DNA from: an uncultured Oscillospiraceae bacterium
Lineage (GTDB): Bacteria > Bacillota > Clostridia > Oscillospirales > Acutalibacteraceae
DNA: 64,000 bases
Reading direction: 5' to 3'
Assembly (NCBI GenBank): GCA_902465155.1
Contig: CABQLY010000002.1
Location: forward strand, 62,001-126,000
Positions 41,490 to 50,268 of the stretch are shown piece after piece (the stretch's first letter is position 1; each line of letters starts with the position of its first letter). Both the position numbers and the translations under genes were made by a program. The notes under the pieces were generated by a model. The model was given only the letters and a program-made list of their open reading frames with translations, did no database searches and was not told where the DNA came from.

Positions 41490-42296
41490 ATGAAGGTTAG
41501 TTATTTTCCGGGCTGCACCCTGCGCAATAAAGCAAAGGATTTAGACTTATACGCGCGGGAGTGCGCCAAGATTTTAGGCGTTGAACTTTGCGAAATTGAA
41601 AATTGGCAGTGCTGCGGCGGCGTGTTTGTTACCGCAAGAGATGAAATTGCAACCAAGCTTTCCAGCGTGCACGCCCTAACTGAGGCGCGAGATGCCGGGC
41701 GGCCGCTGGTTACCGTCTGTTCGGCTTGCCACAATGTAATTAAGCAAACCAATTACGCCCTGCAAAATGACGAGGAGTTTGCCAACAAGGTACATAACTA
41801 CTTAGCGCAGGATAAAAACCCCGGCGAACCGTATAACGGGGAAACCACCGTGTACCATTATTTAGAGCTGCTGCGGGATGTTGTTGGGTTTGAAAAATTA
41901 AAACAGGCGGTTAAAAACCCGCTTACCGGCAAAAAAATTGCCGCGTACTACGGCTGTATGCTGCTGCGCCCCGGCAAGGTTATGGCAATGGACGATGTAG
42001 AAAATCCCAGAATTTTAGAGGATTTTATTCGCGCCTTAGGCGCCGAGCCGGTTTTGTTCCCCCAGCGCAACGAGTGCTGCGGTGGTTACGCCGCGTTGGA
42101 GGATAAAGCCCTAACGGCAAAAAAATCAAACGCGGTTTGCAGCAGCGCTTTAAACGGCGGTGCCGAGCTGTTGGTTACGGCCTGCCCGCTGTGTAAGTAC
42201 AATTTAGTTAAAAACGCCGGCACCATTCCGGTAATGTATTTTACCGAGCTGTTGGCAATTGCCCTTGGCGTAAAGGAGGATGTTTATGCAAAGTAA
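41490..42296 (+). CDS. hdrB: Heterodisulfide reductase-like subunit HdrB
   Basis: A 268-residue protein with two complete CCG domains, each expected to hold a noncubane 4Fe-4S cluster. The first runs from YFPGCTLRNKAK through WQCCGGVF to VCSACHNVI; the second from YYGCMLLRPGK through NECCGGYAAL to TACPLCKYNL. In methanogens this subunit reduces CoM-S-S-CoB; in bacteria the real acceptor is unknown. Overlaps hdrC by 11 bases. GGGAGG precedes the ATG. Confidence 0.9.
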   Translation: MKVSYFPGCTLRNKAKDLDLYARECAKILGVELCEIENWQCCGGVFVTARDEIATKLSSVHALTEARDAGRPLVTVCSACHNVIKQTNYALQNDEEFANKVHNYLAQDKNPGEPYNGETTVYHYLELLRDVVGFEKLKQAVKNPLTGKKIAAYYGCMLLRPGKVMAMDDVENPRILEDFIRALGAEPVLFPQRNECCGGYAALEDKALTAKKSNAVCSSALNGGAELLVTACPLCKYNLVKNAGTIPVMYFTELLAIALGVKEDVYAK

Positions 42297-42678
42297 AGCC
42301 GAACGCCAAAAGGAGCAGATCCTGCGCATGAGCGGGGTAAACCCGTTAAAATGTATGCGCTGCGGTAAATGCTCCGGCACCTGCCCCTCTTACGATGAAA
42401 TGGAATATCACCCGCACCAGTTTGTTTACATGGTAGAAACCGGGGATATTAACGCTTTAATGCAATCAAAATCAATTTACAAATGTCTTTCCTGCTTTGT
42501 GTGTGTAGACCGTTGCCCCCGCGGGGTAGAGCCGGCCAAGTTAATTGAGGCGGTTCGCCTTACGGTTATTCGGCAAAAGGGCGAAAATCACTTAACCGCA
42601 AACGATTTGCCCGCCCTGCTGGATGACGATATGCCGCAGCAGGCGTTGGTTAGCGCCATGCGCAAGTACGCAAAGTAA
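42286..42678 (+). CDS. hdrC: Heterodisulfide reductase-like subunit HdrC
   Basis: A 130-residue two-cluster ferredoxin subunit linking HdrA to HdrB. The 4Fe-4S motifs are CMRCGKCSGTCPS (about 23-35) and CLSCFVCVDRCPRG (about 70-83). ATG 42286 follows AAAGGAGG at 6 bases; an in-frame ATG two codons earlier is too close to that site. Confidence 0.9.
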   Translation: MQSKAERQKEQILRMSGVNPLKCMRCGKCSGTCPSYDEMEYHPHQFVYMVETGDINALMQSKSIYKCLSCFVCVDRCPRGVEPAKLIEAVRLTVIRQKGENHLTANDLPALLDDDMPQQALVSAMRKYAK

Positions 42679-42693
42679 GAAAGGGGAAAAGTC

Positions 42694-44688
42694 ATGCAAA
42701 GAATTGGTGTATTTGTGTGCCACTGCGGCACCAATATTGCCGGTACGGTAGATGTGAAAGCTGTGGCCGAAGCGCTGAAAAGCGAGCCGGGCGTAGTATT
42801 TTCTACCGATTACCAATATATGTGCTCCCAAGCCGGGCAAAACATGATTATAGACGCCGTAAAGCAAAATAAGCTAACCGGCATTGTGGTTTGCTCCTGC
42901 TCGCCGCGGATGCACGAGGCTACTTTCCGCAAAACGGCTGCAGCCGCCGGCCTAAACCCCTACATGGTAGAAATTGCAAACATTCGCGAGCAATGCTCCT
43001 GGGTACATAAGGAGATGCCGATTGGCACCGAAAAGGCCATTATATTAGCCAAAGCCGCCGTTGCAAAGGTGCAGTTAAACGCGCCGCTTACCCCGGGTGA
43101 AAGCCCGGTTACCAAGCGCGCCTTGGTTATTGGCGGCGGAATTGCCGGTATTCAAACCGCTTTAGATATTGCCGACGCCGGGTTCCCGGTAGATATTGTA
43201 GAAACCAAGCCGACCATTGGCGGCAAAATGGCGCAGTTAGATAAAACCTTTCCTACCTTAGACTGTGCCGCCTGTATTTTAACCCCTAAAATGGTAGATG
43301 TTGCGCAGAACGATAAGATCCGCATTTTCTCCTATTCCGAGGTTACCGGGGTAAAGGGCTTTGTAGGTAATTTTGAGGTTACCATTAAACGCCGCGCCCG
43401 CTATGTAAAAGAGGATGTTTGCACCGGCTGCGGCCTTTGCACCGAAAAATGTCCCCAACGCAAAATACCAAACGAGTTTAATTTAGGTATGGATAACCGC
43501 CGCGCCATTTACATTCCCTTTGCGCAGGCGGTGCCAAAGGTTGCCACCATAGACCCGAATTACTGCATGATGCTGAAAACCGGTAAGTGCGGTGTTTGCT
43601 CGAAGGTATGTTCGGCCGGGGCTATTGATTACAAAGCCAAGGACGAATTTTTAGAGGAAAAATACGGCGCCATTGTTGTGGCAACCGGCTTTAACCCCAT
43701 TTCTATGGAAAAATTTAACGAGTTTGCCTACGCCGATTCTAAAGACGTTATTACTTCGTTAGAGTTAGAACGCCTAATGAATGCTGCCGGTCCAACCGGC
43801 GGTACGCTGCTGCGCCCTTCCGACAACGAGCACCCGCACACCATTGTCTTTGTTCAGTGTGTGGGCTCCCGCTGCGAGGCCTGCGCCCAAAAGGGAAAAG
43901 AGTATTGCTCTAAGATCTGCTGTATGTACACGGCAAAGCACGCCATGCTAATTCGGGATAAATACCCCGATACCGAGGTTTATGTTTTTTACATTGATGT
44001 GCGTACCCCGGGCAAGAATTTTGATGAATTTTACCGCCGCGCGGTAGAGGAGTACGGCGTGCATTACATTAAAGGCATGGTTGGTAAGGTTTCGCCGCAG
44101 GGCAAAAAACTTATGGTGCAGGGCTCCGATTTAATTTACGGTAAGCAGCTGCACATTGAGGCCGACCTGGTTGTTTTAGCCGCCGCCATTGAGCCGGATA
44201 AATCTGCCCGCCCGCTGGCAACTATGTTAACCGCCAGTATGGATACCAACGATTTCTTTACCGAGGCGCACCCCAAGCTTCGCCCGGTAGAAAGCCCAAC
44301 CGCCGGCGTGTTCCTTTCCGGCACCTGCCAAGGGCCTAAGGATATTCCCGAAACGGTTTCGCAGGCCGGTGCGGCCGCCTCTAAGGTTATTGGTCTGCTG
44401 TGTAAGGATAAATTAATTGGCAACCCCTGCATTGCCCATTCTAACGAGCTGATGTGCAACGGTTGCTCTACCTGTGAAAAGGTTTGCCCCTACGGCGCAA
44501 TTACCTACGAGAATAAAGAGTTCCGTATGCCAAACAGAACCACCAAGCTGCGCCGCGTTGCCGTTGTGAACGAGGCGGTTTGCCAGGGCTGCGGCGCCTG
44601 CACGGTTGCCTGTATGTCCGGCGCTATGGATCTGCGCGGCTTTACCAGCAAACAAATTATGGCGGAGGTTGACGCAATATGCAAGTAA
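42694..44688 (+). CDS. hdrA: Heterodisulfide reductase-like flavoprotein HdrA
   Basis: The presumed bifurcating subunit, 664 residues with FAD and several Fe-S clusters. The N-terminal domain has VFVCHCGTNIAGTVDV. The FAD-binding region is VIGGGIAGIQTALDIADAGF, and CAACILTPKMVDVA is the HdrA cysteine signature. Ferredoxin motifs are CTGCGLCTEKCP, CGVCSKVCSAGA, and at the C-terminus CNGCSTCEKVCP and CQGCGACTVACMSGA. In HdrA the FAD splits an electron pair between a high- and a low-potential acceptor. It overlaps mvhD by 10 bases. Confidence 0.93.
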   Translation: MQRIGVFVCHCGTNIAGTVDVKAVAEALKSEPGVVFSTDYQYMCSQAGQNMIIDAVKQNKLTGIVVCSCSPRMHEATFRKTAAAAGLNPYMVEIANIREQCSWVHKEMPIGTEKAIILAKAAVAKVQLNAPLTPGESPVTKRALVIGGGIAGIQTALDIADAGFPVDIVETKPTIGGKMAQLDKTFPTLDCAACILTPKMVDVAQNDKIRIFSYSEVTGVKGFVGNFEVTIKRRARYVKEDVCTGCGLCTEKCPQRKIPNEFNLGMDNRRAIYIPFAQAVPKVATIDPNYCMMLKTGKCGVCSKVCSAGAIDYKAKDEFLEEKYGAIVVATGFNPISMEKFNEFAYADSKDVITSLELERLMNAAGPTGGTLLRPSDNEHPHTIVFVQCVGSRCEACAQKGKEYCSKICCMYTAKHAMLIRDKYPDTEVYVFYIDVRTPGKNFDEFYRRAVEEYGVHYIKGMVGKVSPQGKKLMVQGSDLIYGKQLHIEADLVVLAAAIEPDKSARPLATMLTASMDTNDFFTEAHPKLRPVESPTAGVFLSGTCQGPKDIPETVSQAGAAASKVIGLLCKDKLIGNPCIAHSNELMCNGCSTCEKVCPYGAITYENKEFRMPNRTTKLRRVAVVNEAVCQGCGACTVACMSGAMDLRGFTSKQIMAEVDAICK

Positions 44689-45113
44689 AAGATTATAAAC
44701 CGCTGATTGTGGCGTTTTGCTGTAACTGGTGCTCTTACGCCGGCGCCGACCTTGCCGGCAACAACCGGTTAAATTACCCGGCCGATGTTAAAATTATTCG
44801 GGTGCCCTGCTCTTGCCGGGTAAACCCCATGTTTATTCTGCGCGCGTTTCAGCGCGGGGCCGACGGCGTTATTTTGTGCGGCTGCCACCCGGGCGACTGC
44901 CACTACACCTCCGGCAACTACTACACCCGCCGCCGCATGGCGCTGCTGTTTTCTATGTTAGATTATTTAGGCATAGAAAAGGAGCGCACCCGCGTAGAGT
45001 GGGTCAGCGCGGCCGAGGGCGCAAAATTTGCCGCCACTATGAACGATTTTGTGCAAACCGTTGCCGCCTTGGGCGAGAATAAAAGATTGGAGGATTTACG
45101 ATGCAAGAAATAA
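44679..45113 (+). CDS. MvhD/FlxD-like electron transfer subunit
   Basis: A 144-residue [2Fe-2S] protein of the MvhD family, which connects an electron donor module to HdrA. Cysteines are in VAFCCNWCSYAGADL, RVPCSCRVNP and LCGCHPGDCHYTSGN, the family pattern. It overlaps hdrA upstream and the Flx-like gene downstream. No hydrogenase catalytic subunit follows in this operon; the donor genes are NADH/Fe-S subunits of the Flx type. Confidence 0.9.
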   Translation: MQVKDYKPLIVAFCCNWCSYAGADLAGNNRLNYPADVKIIRVPCSCRVNPMFILRAFQRGADGVILCGCHPGDCHYTSGNYYTRRRMALLFSMLDYLGIEKERTRVEWVSAAEGAKFAATMNDFVQTVAALGENKRLEDLRCKK

Positions 45114-46093
45114 ATCGCGAAATTCTCATTGCCAAAGCCGTAGAACTGCTGCAAAACGGCACGGTAGACCGCGTGCTGGGCTGGCAGGCCGGCGAGTTTG
45201 ATTATGACATTACCCCCGCTGTGTTTGAAACGCCGGAGCAGCTAAAGCAAAGCTTTGTTTGGGGCGATTTTTGCGGCGCAAACTTTTCTAAATACCTTAT
45301 TCAACAAACCCAAAACACCGCCTCTAAGGTTTTAGCGTTTTTAAAGCCGTGCGACACCTACAGCTTTAACCAATTGCTTACCGAGCACCGCTTTGACCGC
45401 GAAAAGGTTTATGCGGTTGGCGTTGGCTGTAACGGAATGTTGGATATAAACAAAATTAAGCAAAAGGCCGAGGGCGTGCTTTCGGTTTTAAGCAAGGGGG
45501 ATACCGTTACCGTTAAAACCCTTTACGACGGCGAGCTGGAGTTGGCCTTTACCGATTTATTGGCCGAGCGTTGCCAAAGCTGTAAATCTAAAAAACATGT
45601 TGCGTATGACGAGTTGCTGGGTGCCGACGGCGAGGTGTTGGACTCTACCCGGTTTGACGAGGTAGCCCGTTTGGAAAAAATGACGCCCGACGAGCGCTAC
45701 GCTTTTTGGCAAGGGGAGCTTTCCCGCTGTATTCGCTGCAACGCCTGCCGTGATGTTTGCCCGGCCTGCACCTGCGAAAAGTGCGTGTTTGACAACCCGA
45801 ACTCCGGGGTAGAAAATAAATCGCCGGCCAACAGCTTTGAGGAAAAAATGTTCCACATTATTCGCGCGTTCCATGTAGTTGGCCGCTGCACCGATTGCGG
45901 CGAATGTTCCAGGGTATGTCCGCAGCACATTCCGCTGCACCTGTTAAACCGCAAATTTATTAAAGATATTAACAGCTTTTACGGGGATTACCAAGCCGGC
46001 GCCGAGGTTGGCAGCCGCGCCCCAATTGTAAATTACACCACCGAGGACTTAGAACCCGGCGAAGCCGTTGAAAGGGGTGAGGGGAATGTTTAA
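45101..46093 (+). CDS. FlxC-like 4Fe-4S protein
   Basis: A 330-residue Fe-S protein of the FrhB/FdhB-like group, as found in bacterial flxABCD-hdrABC clusters. The N-terminal domain has LAFLKPCDTYSFNQL and VGVGCNGMLD, then CQSCKSKKH. Two ferredoxin motifs follow: CIRCNACRDVCPACTCEKC and CTDCGECSRVCPQHIP. It probably carries electrons between the NADH-oxidising FlxA and MvhD/HdrA. GGAGG precedes ATG 45101. Confidence 0.75.
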   Translation: MQEINREILIAKAVELLQNGTVDRVLGWQAGEFDYDITPAVFETPEQLKQSFVWGDFCGANFSKYLIQQTQNTASKVLAFLKPCDTYSFNQLLTEHRFDREKVYAVGVGCNGMLDINKIKQKAEGVLSVLSKGDTVTVKTLYDGELELAFTDLLAERCQSCKSKKHVAYDELLGADGEVLDSTRFDEVARLEKMTPDERYAFWQGELSRCIRCNACRDVCPACTCEKCVFDNPNSGVENKSPANSFEEKMFHIIRAFHVVGRCTDCGECSRVCPQHIPLHLLNRKFIKDINSFYGDYQAGAEVGSRAPIVNYTTEDLEPGEAVERGEGNV

Positions 46094-47120
46094 AATTGCT
46101 TTACAGCGCCTGCCGGAGCTGTTTGCAGCTATTGCCGCCGAGCAGACCTTGTACCTGCCGGTAGATACCAAAACCGGCGCAAAATTTGAAAAATGGGAAG
46201 AGGGCAAAACGCTTTCTAACGCGCTGAACACCGTTCGCAGCCCCAAAGACTTTTTCTTTCCCCAAACCGAAAATTTAATGGATTTTAAAACCGAGGGCAA
46301 AAAGATTGAAGTGATCGACACCCGCAGCGAGTGTGAGGATTTTGCCATTTTTGGCGTGCGCGCCTGCGATGTGCAAAGCTTTGAGGTGTTAGACCGGGTT
46401 TTTTTAGCCGACCCGGTAGATACCTACTACAAAAACCGCAGAGATCACGCTGTAATTTTCTCCCTTGCCTGCGTAAAGCCGGTTGAAACCTGTTTTTGCG
46501 GCACCTTTGGCATTGACGCCGCCGACCCGGCGGGCGATATTGTTTGCCACCAAACCGAAACCGAGCTTTATTTAAACCCTAAAACCGAAAAAGGCGCCGC
46601 CTTGCTGCAAAAGCTTGGCAAACTGCTTGAGCCGGCTGAGGATAAGGATACCGCTGCCGTTAGTGCCGGGCAGCAGCAAACCCGCGAGCGCCTGCAAAAG
46701 CTGCCGCTTGCCGGCCTTTCGGCCGAAAAATTCGGTGCCAATAAAACCGAGGAATTTTTTAACGCGCCGGAGTGGGCCGAGCTTTCGGCCTCTTGCTTAG
46801 GGTGTGGCACCTGCACCTTTGTGTGCCCCACCTGCCAGTGCTACGATATTAAAGATTTTAACACCGGGCACGGAATTCAGCGCTTTCGCTGCTGGGATTC
46901 CTGCATGTATTCCGAGTTTACAAAAATGTCGGCCGGGCAGCCGCGCTTAACGCAGTTAGAGCGGTTCCGCCAGCGTTTTATGCACAAGCTGGTTTATTTT
47001 CCAACCAACAATAACGGCATGTTCTCCTGCGTGGGGTGCGGGCGCTGCCTGGCAAAATGCCCCATTCAAATGAACATTGCAAAGGTTATGAAAAAATTAG
47101 GGGGGAATCGCAATGCCTGA
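46086..47120 (+). CDS. FlxB-like 4Fe-4S protein (AsrA/hydrogenase-beta type)
   Basis: A 344-residue Fe-S subunit resembling the alpha subunit of anaerobic sulfite reductase and sulfhydrogenase beta subunits. It has IFGVRACDVQSFEVLDRVF, CVKPVETCFCGTFG, then CLGCGTCTFVCPTCQC and CVGCGRCLAKCPIQMNIAKV at the C-terminus. ATG 46086 sits inside the end of the previous gene, behind AGGGGTGAGGGG. Works as an electron conduit next to the NAD-binding subunit encoded next. Confidence 0.78.
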   Translation: MFKIALQRLPELFAAIAAEQTLYLPVDTKTGAKFEKWEEGKTLSNALNTVRSPKDFFFPQTENLMDFKTEGKKIEVIDTRSECEDFAIFGVRACDVQSFEVLDRVFLADPVDTYYKNRRDHAVIFSLACVKPVETCFCGTFGIDAADPAGDIVCHQTETELYLNPKTEKGAALLQKLGKLLEPAEDKDTAAVSAGQQQTRERLQKLPLAGLSAEKFGANKTEEFFNAPEWAELSASCLGCGTCTFVCPTCQCYDIKDFNTGHGIQRFRCWDSCMYSEFTKMSAGQPRLTQLERFRQRFMHKLVYFPTNNNGMFSCVGCGRCLAKCPIQMNIAKVMKKLGGNRNA

Positions 47121-47946
47121 AAATAAAGAACCGTTAATTCCGGTTATTGGCGAGGTTACCGATATTCGCATTGATACCCCGGATGTTAAAACCTTTCGCG
47201 TGGTAACGCCGGACGGCAAAAAGGCCTTTGAGCACAAGCCCGGCCAGTGCGCCATGCTTTCTATTCCCGGCGTGGGGGAGGCTATGTTTTCCATTACCTC
47301 CTCGCCAACCAATACCGAGTTTATGGAGTTTTCTATTAAAAAATGCGGCTGCGTTACCGAGTGGCTGCACGCCATGGAGGTGGGCCAGCAGATTACCATC
47401 CGCGGGCCGTATGGCCACCCCTTTCCGGTAGATACCGCGTTTAAGGGCAAGGACCTGTTATTTATTGCCGGCGGTATTGGCTTAGCGCCGCTGCGCTCGG
47501 TAATTAATTACTGCCGCCACTACCGCAGCGAGTACGGCGAAATTGATATTGTTTACGGCTCGCGCAGTATGCAGGATTTAGTAGATTACAACGAGATTAT
47601 TGAAGAATGGTCAAAGGACGCCGGCGTAAAGGTGCACCTTACCATTGACCGTGAGCAGCCGGAGTGGAAGGGCCATGTTGGCTTTGTACCAAACTTTGTT
47701 AAAGAGCTTGGCTTTTCAACCAACAAGGTTGCCGTTTTGTGCGGCCCGCCTATTATGATTAAATTTACCCTTGCCGGTTTGCAGGAGCTTGGCTTTAACA
47801 AAACGCAGGTTTATACCACTATGGAGCTGCGCATGAAGTGCGGCATTGGCAAATGCGGCCGGTGCAACATTGGCGCAAAGTATGTTTGCAAAGACGGCCC
47901 GGTGTTCCGCTGCGACGAGCTGGATGAGCTGCCGGACGAGTATTGA
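47113..47946 (+). CDS. FlxA-like FAD/NAD(H) oxidoreductase subunit
   Basis: A 277-residue ferredoxin-NADP reductase-fold protein of the AsrB/PyrK type. The FAD domain has HKPGQCAMLSIPGVGEAMFS with ITSSP; the nucleotide site is FIAGGIGLAPLRSVINYC and later VLCGPPIMIKF. The C-terminal [2Fe-2S] site is RMKCGIGKCGRCNIGAKYVC. It is expected to oxidise NADH and feed the Flx/Hdr chain. It overlaps the upstream gene by 8 bases, and its stop lies 14 bases before the fumarate reductase Fe-S gene. Confidence 0.87.
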   Translation: MPENKEPLIPVIGEVTDIRIDTPDVKTFRVVTPDGKKAFEHKPGQCAMLSIPGVGEAMFSITSSPTNTEFMEFSIKKCGCVTEWLHAMEVGQQITIRGPYGHPFPVDTAFKGKDLLFIAGGIGLAPLRSVINYCRHYRSEYGEIDIVYGSRSMQDLVDYNEIIEEWSKDAGVKVHLTIDREQPEWKGHVGFVPNFVKELGFSTNKVAVLCGPPIMIKFTLAGLQELGFNKTQVYTTMELRMKCGIGKCGRCNIGAKYVCKDGPVFRCDELDELPDEY

Positions 47947-47960
47947 TTGGAGGAAACACT

Positions 47961-48635
47961 ATGGAAAAAATGGTAAATATTTTTCTGTTTGGAAAACAGT
48001 ACAGCGTACCGGATGATTTAACCATTATGCGCGCAATGGAATACGCCGGCTACCAGCTGGTGCGCGGCTGCGGCTGCCGAAACGGCTTTTGCGGCGCCTG
48101 CGCAACCATTTACCGCATTAAGGGCGACCGCGAGCTAAAAACCTGCCTGGCCTGCCAAACCAAGGTGGAAAACAATATGTATGTTGCTACGCTGCCTTTC
48201 TTTCCGCTGGTTAAACAGGTTTACAACATTGAAAAGGTTCAGCCCACCGAGCAAATTATGATGCAGCTTTACCCCGAAATTTACGCCTGTGTTGGCTGCA
48301 ACGCCTGCACCAAAAGCTGTACGCAGGGCTTAAATGTAATGCAGTACATTGCTTACGCGCAGCGCGGCGAGTTTGAAAAATGCGCCGAAGAATCTTTCGA
48401 TTGCGTTATGTGCGGCGTTTGTTCCTCCCGCTGTCCTGCCGGAATTTCGCACCCGCAGGTGGCAATGCTGGCCCGCCGCTTAAACGGCAAGTACCTTGCC
48501 CCTAAAAGCGCCCATTTGGCCGAACGCGTGCAGGAAATTAAAGACGGCACCTTTACCGAACTTATTGAGAATTTAATGGGTAAGCCGATTGAGGAAATGA
48601 AAGAGCTTTACAACAACCGTGAAATTGAAAAGTAA
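47961..48635 (+). CDS. Fumarate reductase-like Fe-S subunit
   Basis: A 224-residue protein with one [2Fe-2S] and two 4Fe-4S sites. The plant-type site is CGCRNGFCGACATIYRI plus CLACQ, the first 4Fe-4S motif is CVGCNACTKSCTQG and the second is CVMCGVCSSRCPAGISHP. The layout recalls succinate dehydrogenase/fumarate reductase Fe-S subunits and thiol:fumarate reductase TfrB, but it lacks TfrB's CCG domain; here HdrB could supply that part. ATG 47961 follows TTGGAGGAAA. The gap to the flavoprotein is 14 bases. Confidence 0.78.
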   Translation: MEKMVNIFLFGKQYSVPDDLTIMRAMEYAGYQLVRGCGCRNGFCGACATIYRIKGDRELKTCLACQTKVENNMYVATLPFFPLVKQVYNIEKVQPTEQIMMQLYPEIYACVGCNACTKSCTQGLNVMQYIAYAQRGEFEKCAEESFDCVMCGVCSSRCPAGISHPQVAMLARRLNGKYLAPKSAHLAERVQEIKDGTFTELIENLMGKPIEEMKELYNNREIEK

Positions 48636-48649
48636 GGGGGAGCATTTAT

Positions 48650-50248
48650 ATGTACGCAAAAGAATTTCAGCAATCCTTAGCCGCTGTTGAGGCTGCCCGC
48701 GCCGCAAACATTGCTTACGAGCCCAAGCGCATGACCGCGCAGGAAAAGGACGATTTACTGGCAGCTTACCACCCGGATTATAAAAAAAGCGAATTTTCTA
48801 CTTTAAAAATTGGCCCCAATAAGGGCGAGCAGGTTCCGCACGAGCTGTGCGAAATGCTGCAGGCCAACAGCCGCATTGCCGCAGATGAGGTTGATTTAAG
48901 CCAGGTAAAGTACGATGTTGATGTACTGATTATTGGCGGCGGCGGGGCAGGGGCTTCGGCCGCAATTGAGGCCGACAACGCCGGCGCTAAGGTGCTGGTT
49001 GTTACCAAGCTGCGCATGGGCGACGCCAACACGATGATGGCCGAGGGCGGTATTCAGGCGGCCGATAAGCCGAACGATTCCCCGGCGATCCATTTTGTTG
49101 ACGCGTTTGGCGGCGGGCACTATGCTGCAAAGCGCGAACTGTTAGCCAAACTTGTTTGCGACGCGCCCGAGGCCATTCAGTGGCTGAACGATTTGGGTGT
49201 GGAGTTTGATAAAGCTCCCGACGGCACTATGATCACCACCCACGGCGGCGGAACCTCGCGCAAGCGTATGCACGCCGCTAAGGATTATTCCGGTGCCGAA
49301 ATTATGCGCACCCTGCGGGATGAGGTTTTAAACCGCAATATTCCGGTGGTAGATTTTACCGCCGTCGTTGAGCTGATTTTAGATGAAAAGGGCAATGCTG
49401 CCGGTGCCGTGCTTTTAAATATGGAAACCAAGGAGCTTATGGTAGCCCGCGCTAAAACGGTTATTATTGCAACCGGCGGTGCCGGCCGTATGCACTACCA
49501 GGGCTTTCCAACCTCTAACCACTACGGCGCCACGGCCGACGGCTTGGTTTTAGGCTACCGTGCCGGTGCCAAGCTGCTTTACGCCGACACCTTGCAGTAC
49601 CACCCAACCGGCGCGGCGTTCCCGCAGCAAATTTTTGGCGCGCTGGTTACCGAAAAGGTTCGCTCTTTAGGCGCTAAGCTGGTTAACCGCGACGGCAAGG
49701 TGTTTATGCACCCGCTTGAAACGCGCGATGTTGCTGCCGCCTCCATTATTCGGGAGTGCTCTACGAATAAAGAGGGGGTAGATACCGGCAGCGGCCAGGC
49801 TGTTTGGCTGGATACCCCGATGATTGAGGCCATTGGCGGCGAGGGCACCATTGAAAAGCGTATTCCCGCAATGATGCGGATGTTTGCCAGCTACGGCATT
49901 GATATTCGCAAAGAGCCTATTTTGGTTTATCCCACCCTGCATTACCAAAACGGCGGGTTAGATATTAACGTTACCGGCATGACCCCGAATGTTGAAAACC
50001 TTTATGTAGCCGGCGAGGCGGTTGGCGGTATTCACGGCCGCAACCGTTTAATGGGCAATTCGCTGTTAGATATTATTGTATTTGGCCGCAGCGCTGGTAA
50101 AAACGCCGCTCAAAAGGCCAAAGAGGTTACCGTTGGCAAGCTGACCCTGCAGCATTTAAAGGCGTTTGATGCTGAACGCAAAGCCGCCGGTATTGTAACC
50201 ACTGCCGTTTCACCCAAGCTTTTGCCCGATTACCGCAGAAAAAAGTAA
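48650..50248 (+). CDS. Fumarate reductase-like flavoprotein subunit
   Basis: FAD protein of the fumarate reductase/succinate dehydrogenase/aspartate oxidase family, 532 residues including an N-terminal extension of about 88. The FAD fold is DVLIIGGGGAGASAAIEADN; NTMMAEGGIQAA replaces the His that binds FAD covalently in membrane enzymes, so FAD should be non-covalent. Dicarboxylate-site stretches are THGGGTSRKRMHA, HPTGAAFPQ, ETRDVAAASI, LHYQNGGLDI and IHGRNRLMGNSLLDIIVFGR. No membrane anchor subunit accompanies it. Neighbouring malate dehydrogenase and fumarase favour fumarate reduction; aspartate oxidase is unlikely because no nadA or nadC is nearby. Confidence 0.82.
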   Translation: MYAKEFQQSLAAVEAARAANIAYEPKRMTAQEKDDLLAAYHPDYKKSEFSTLKIGPNKGEQVPHELCEMLQANSRIAADEVDLSQVKYDVDVLIIGGGGAGASAAIEADNAGAKVLVVTKLRMGDANTMMAEGGIQAADKPNDSPAIHFVDAFGGGHYAAKRELLAKLVCDAPEAIQWLNDLGVEFDKAPDGTMITTHGGGTSRKRMHAAKDYSGAEIMRTLRDEVLNRNIPVVDFTAVVELILDEKGNAAGAVLLNMETKELMVARAKTVIIATGGAGRMHYQGFPTSNHYGATADGLVLGYRAGAKLLYADTLQYHPTGAAFPQQIFGALVTEKVRSLGAKLVNRDGKVFMHPLETRDVAAASIIRECSTNKEGVDTGSGQAVWLDTPMIEAIGGEGTIEKRIPAMMRMFASYGIDIRKEPILVYPTLHYQNGGLDINVTGMTPNVENLYVAGEAVGGIHGRNRLMGNSLLDIIVFGRSAGKNAAQKAKEVTVGKLTLQHLKAFDAERKAAGIVTTAVSPKLLPDYRRKK

Positions 50249-50268
50249 AATAAGAAAGACGGTTATTT

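Noticed and set aside
44679..47946. Mvh [NiFe] hydrogenase or F420 hydrogenase unit
   Set aside because: No NiFe large-subunit cysteine motifs are present; the NAD/FAD subunit fits an Flx-type donor.
48650..50248. L-aspartate oxidase (NadB)
   Set aside because: The FAD motif is NadB-like, but no nadA or nadC is present and the Fe-S subunit, fumarase and malate dehydrogenase point to fumarate reduction.
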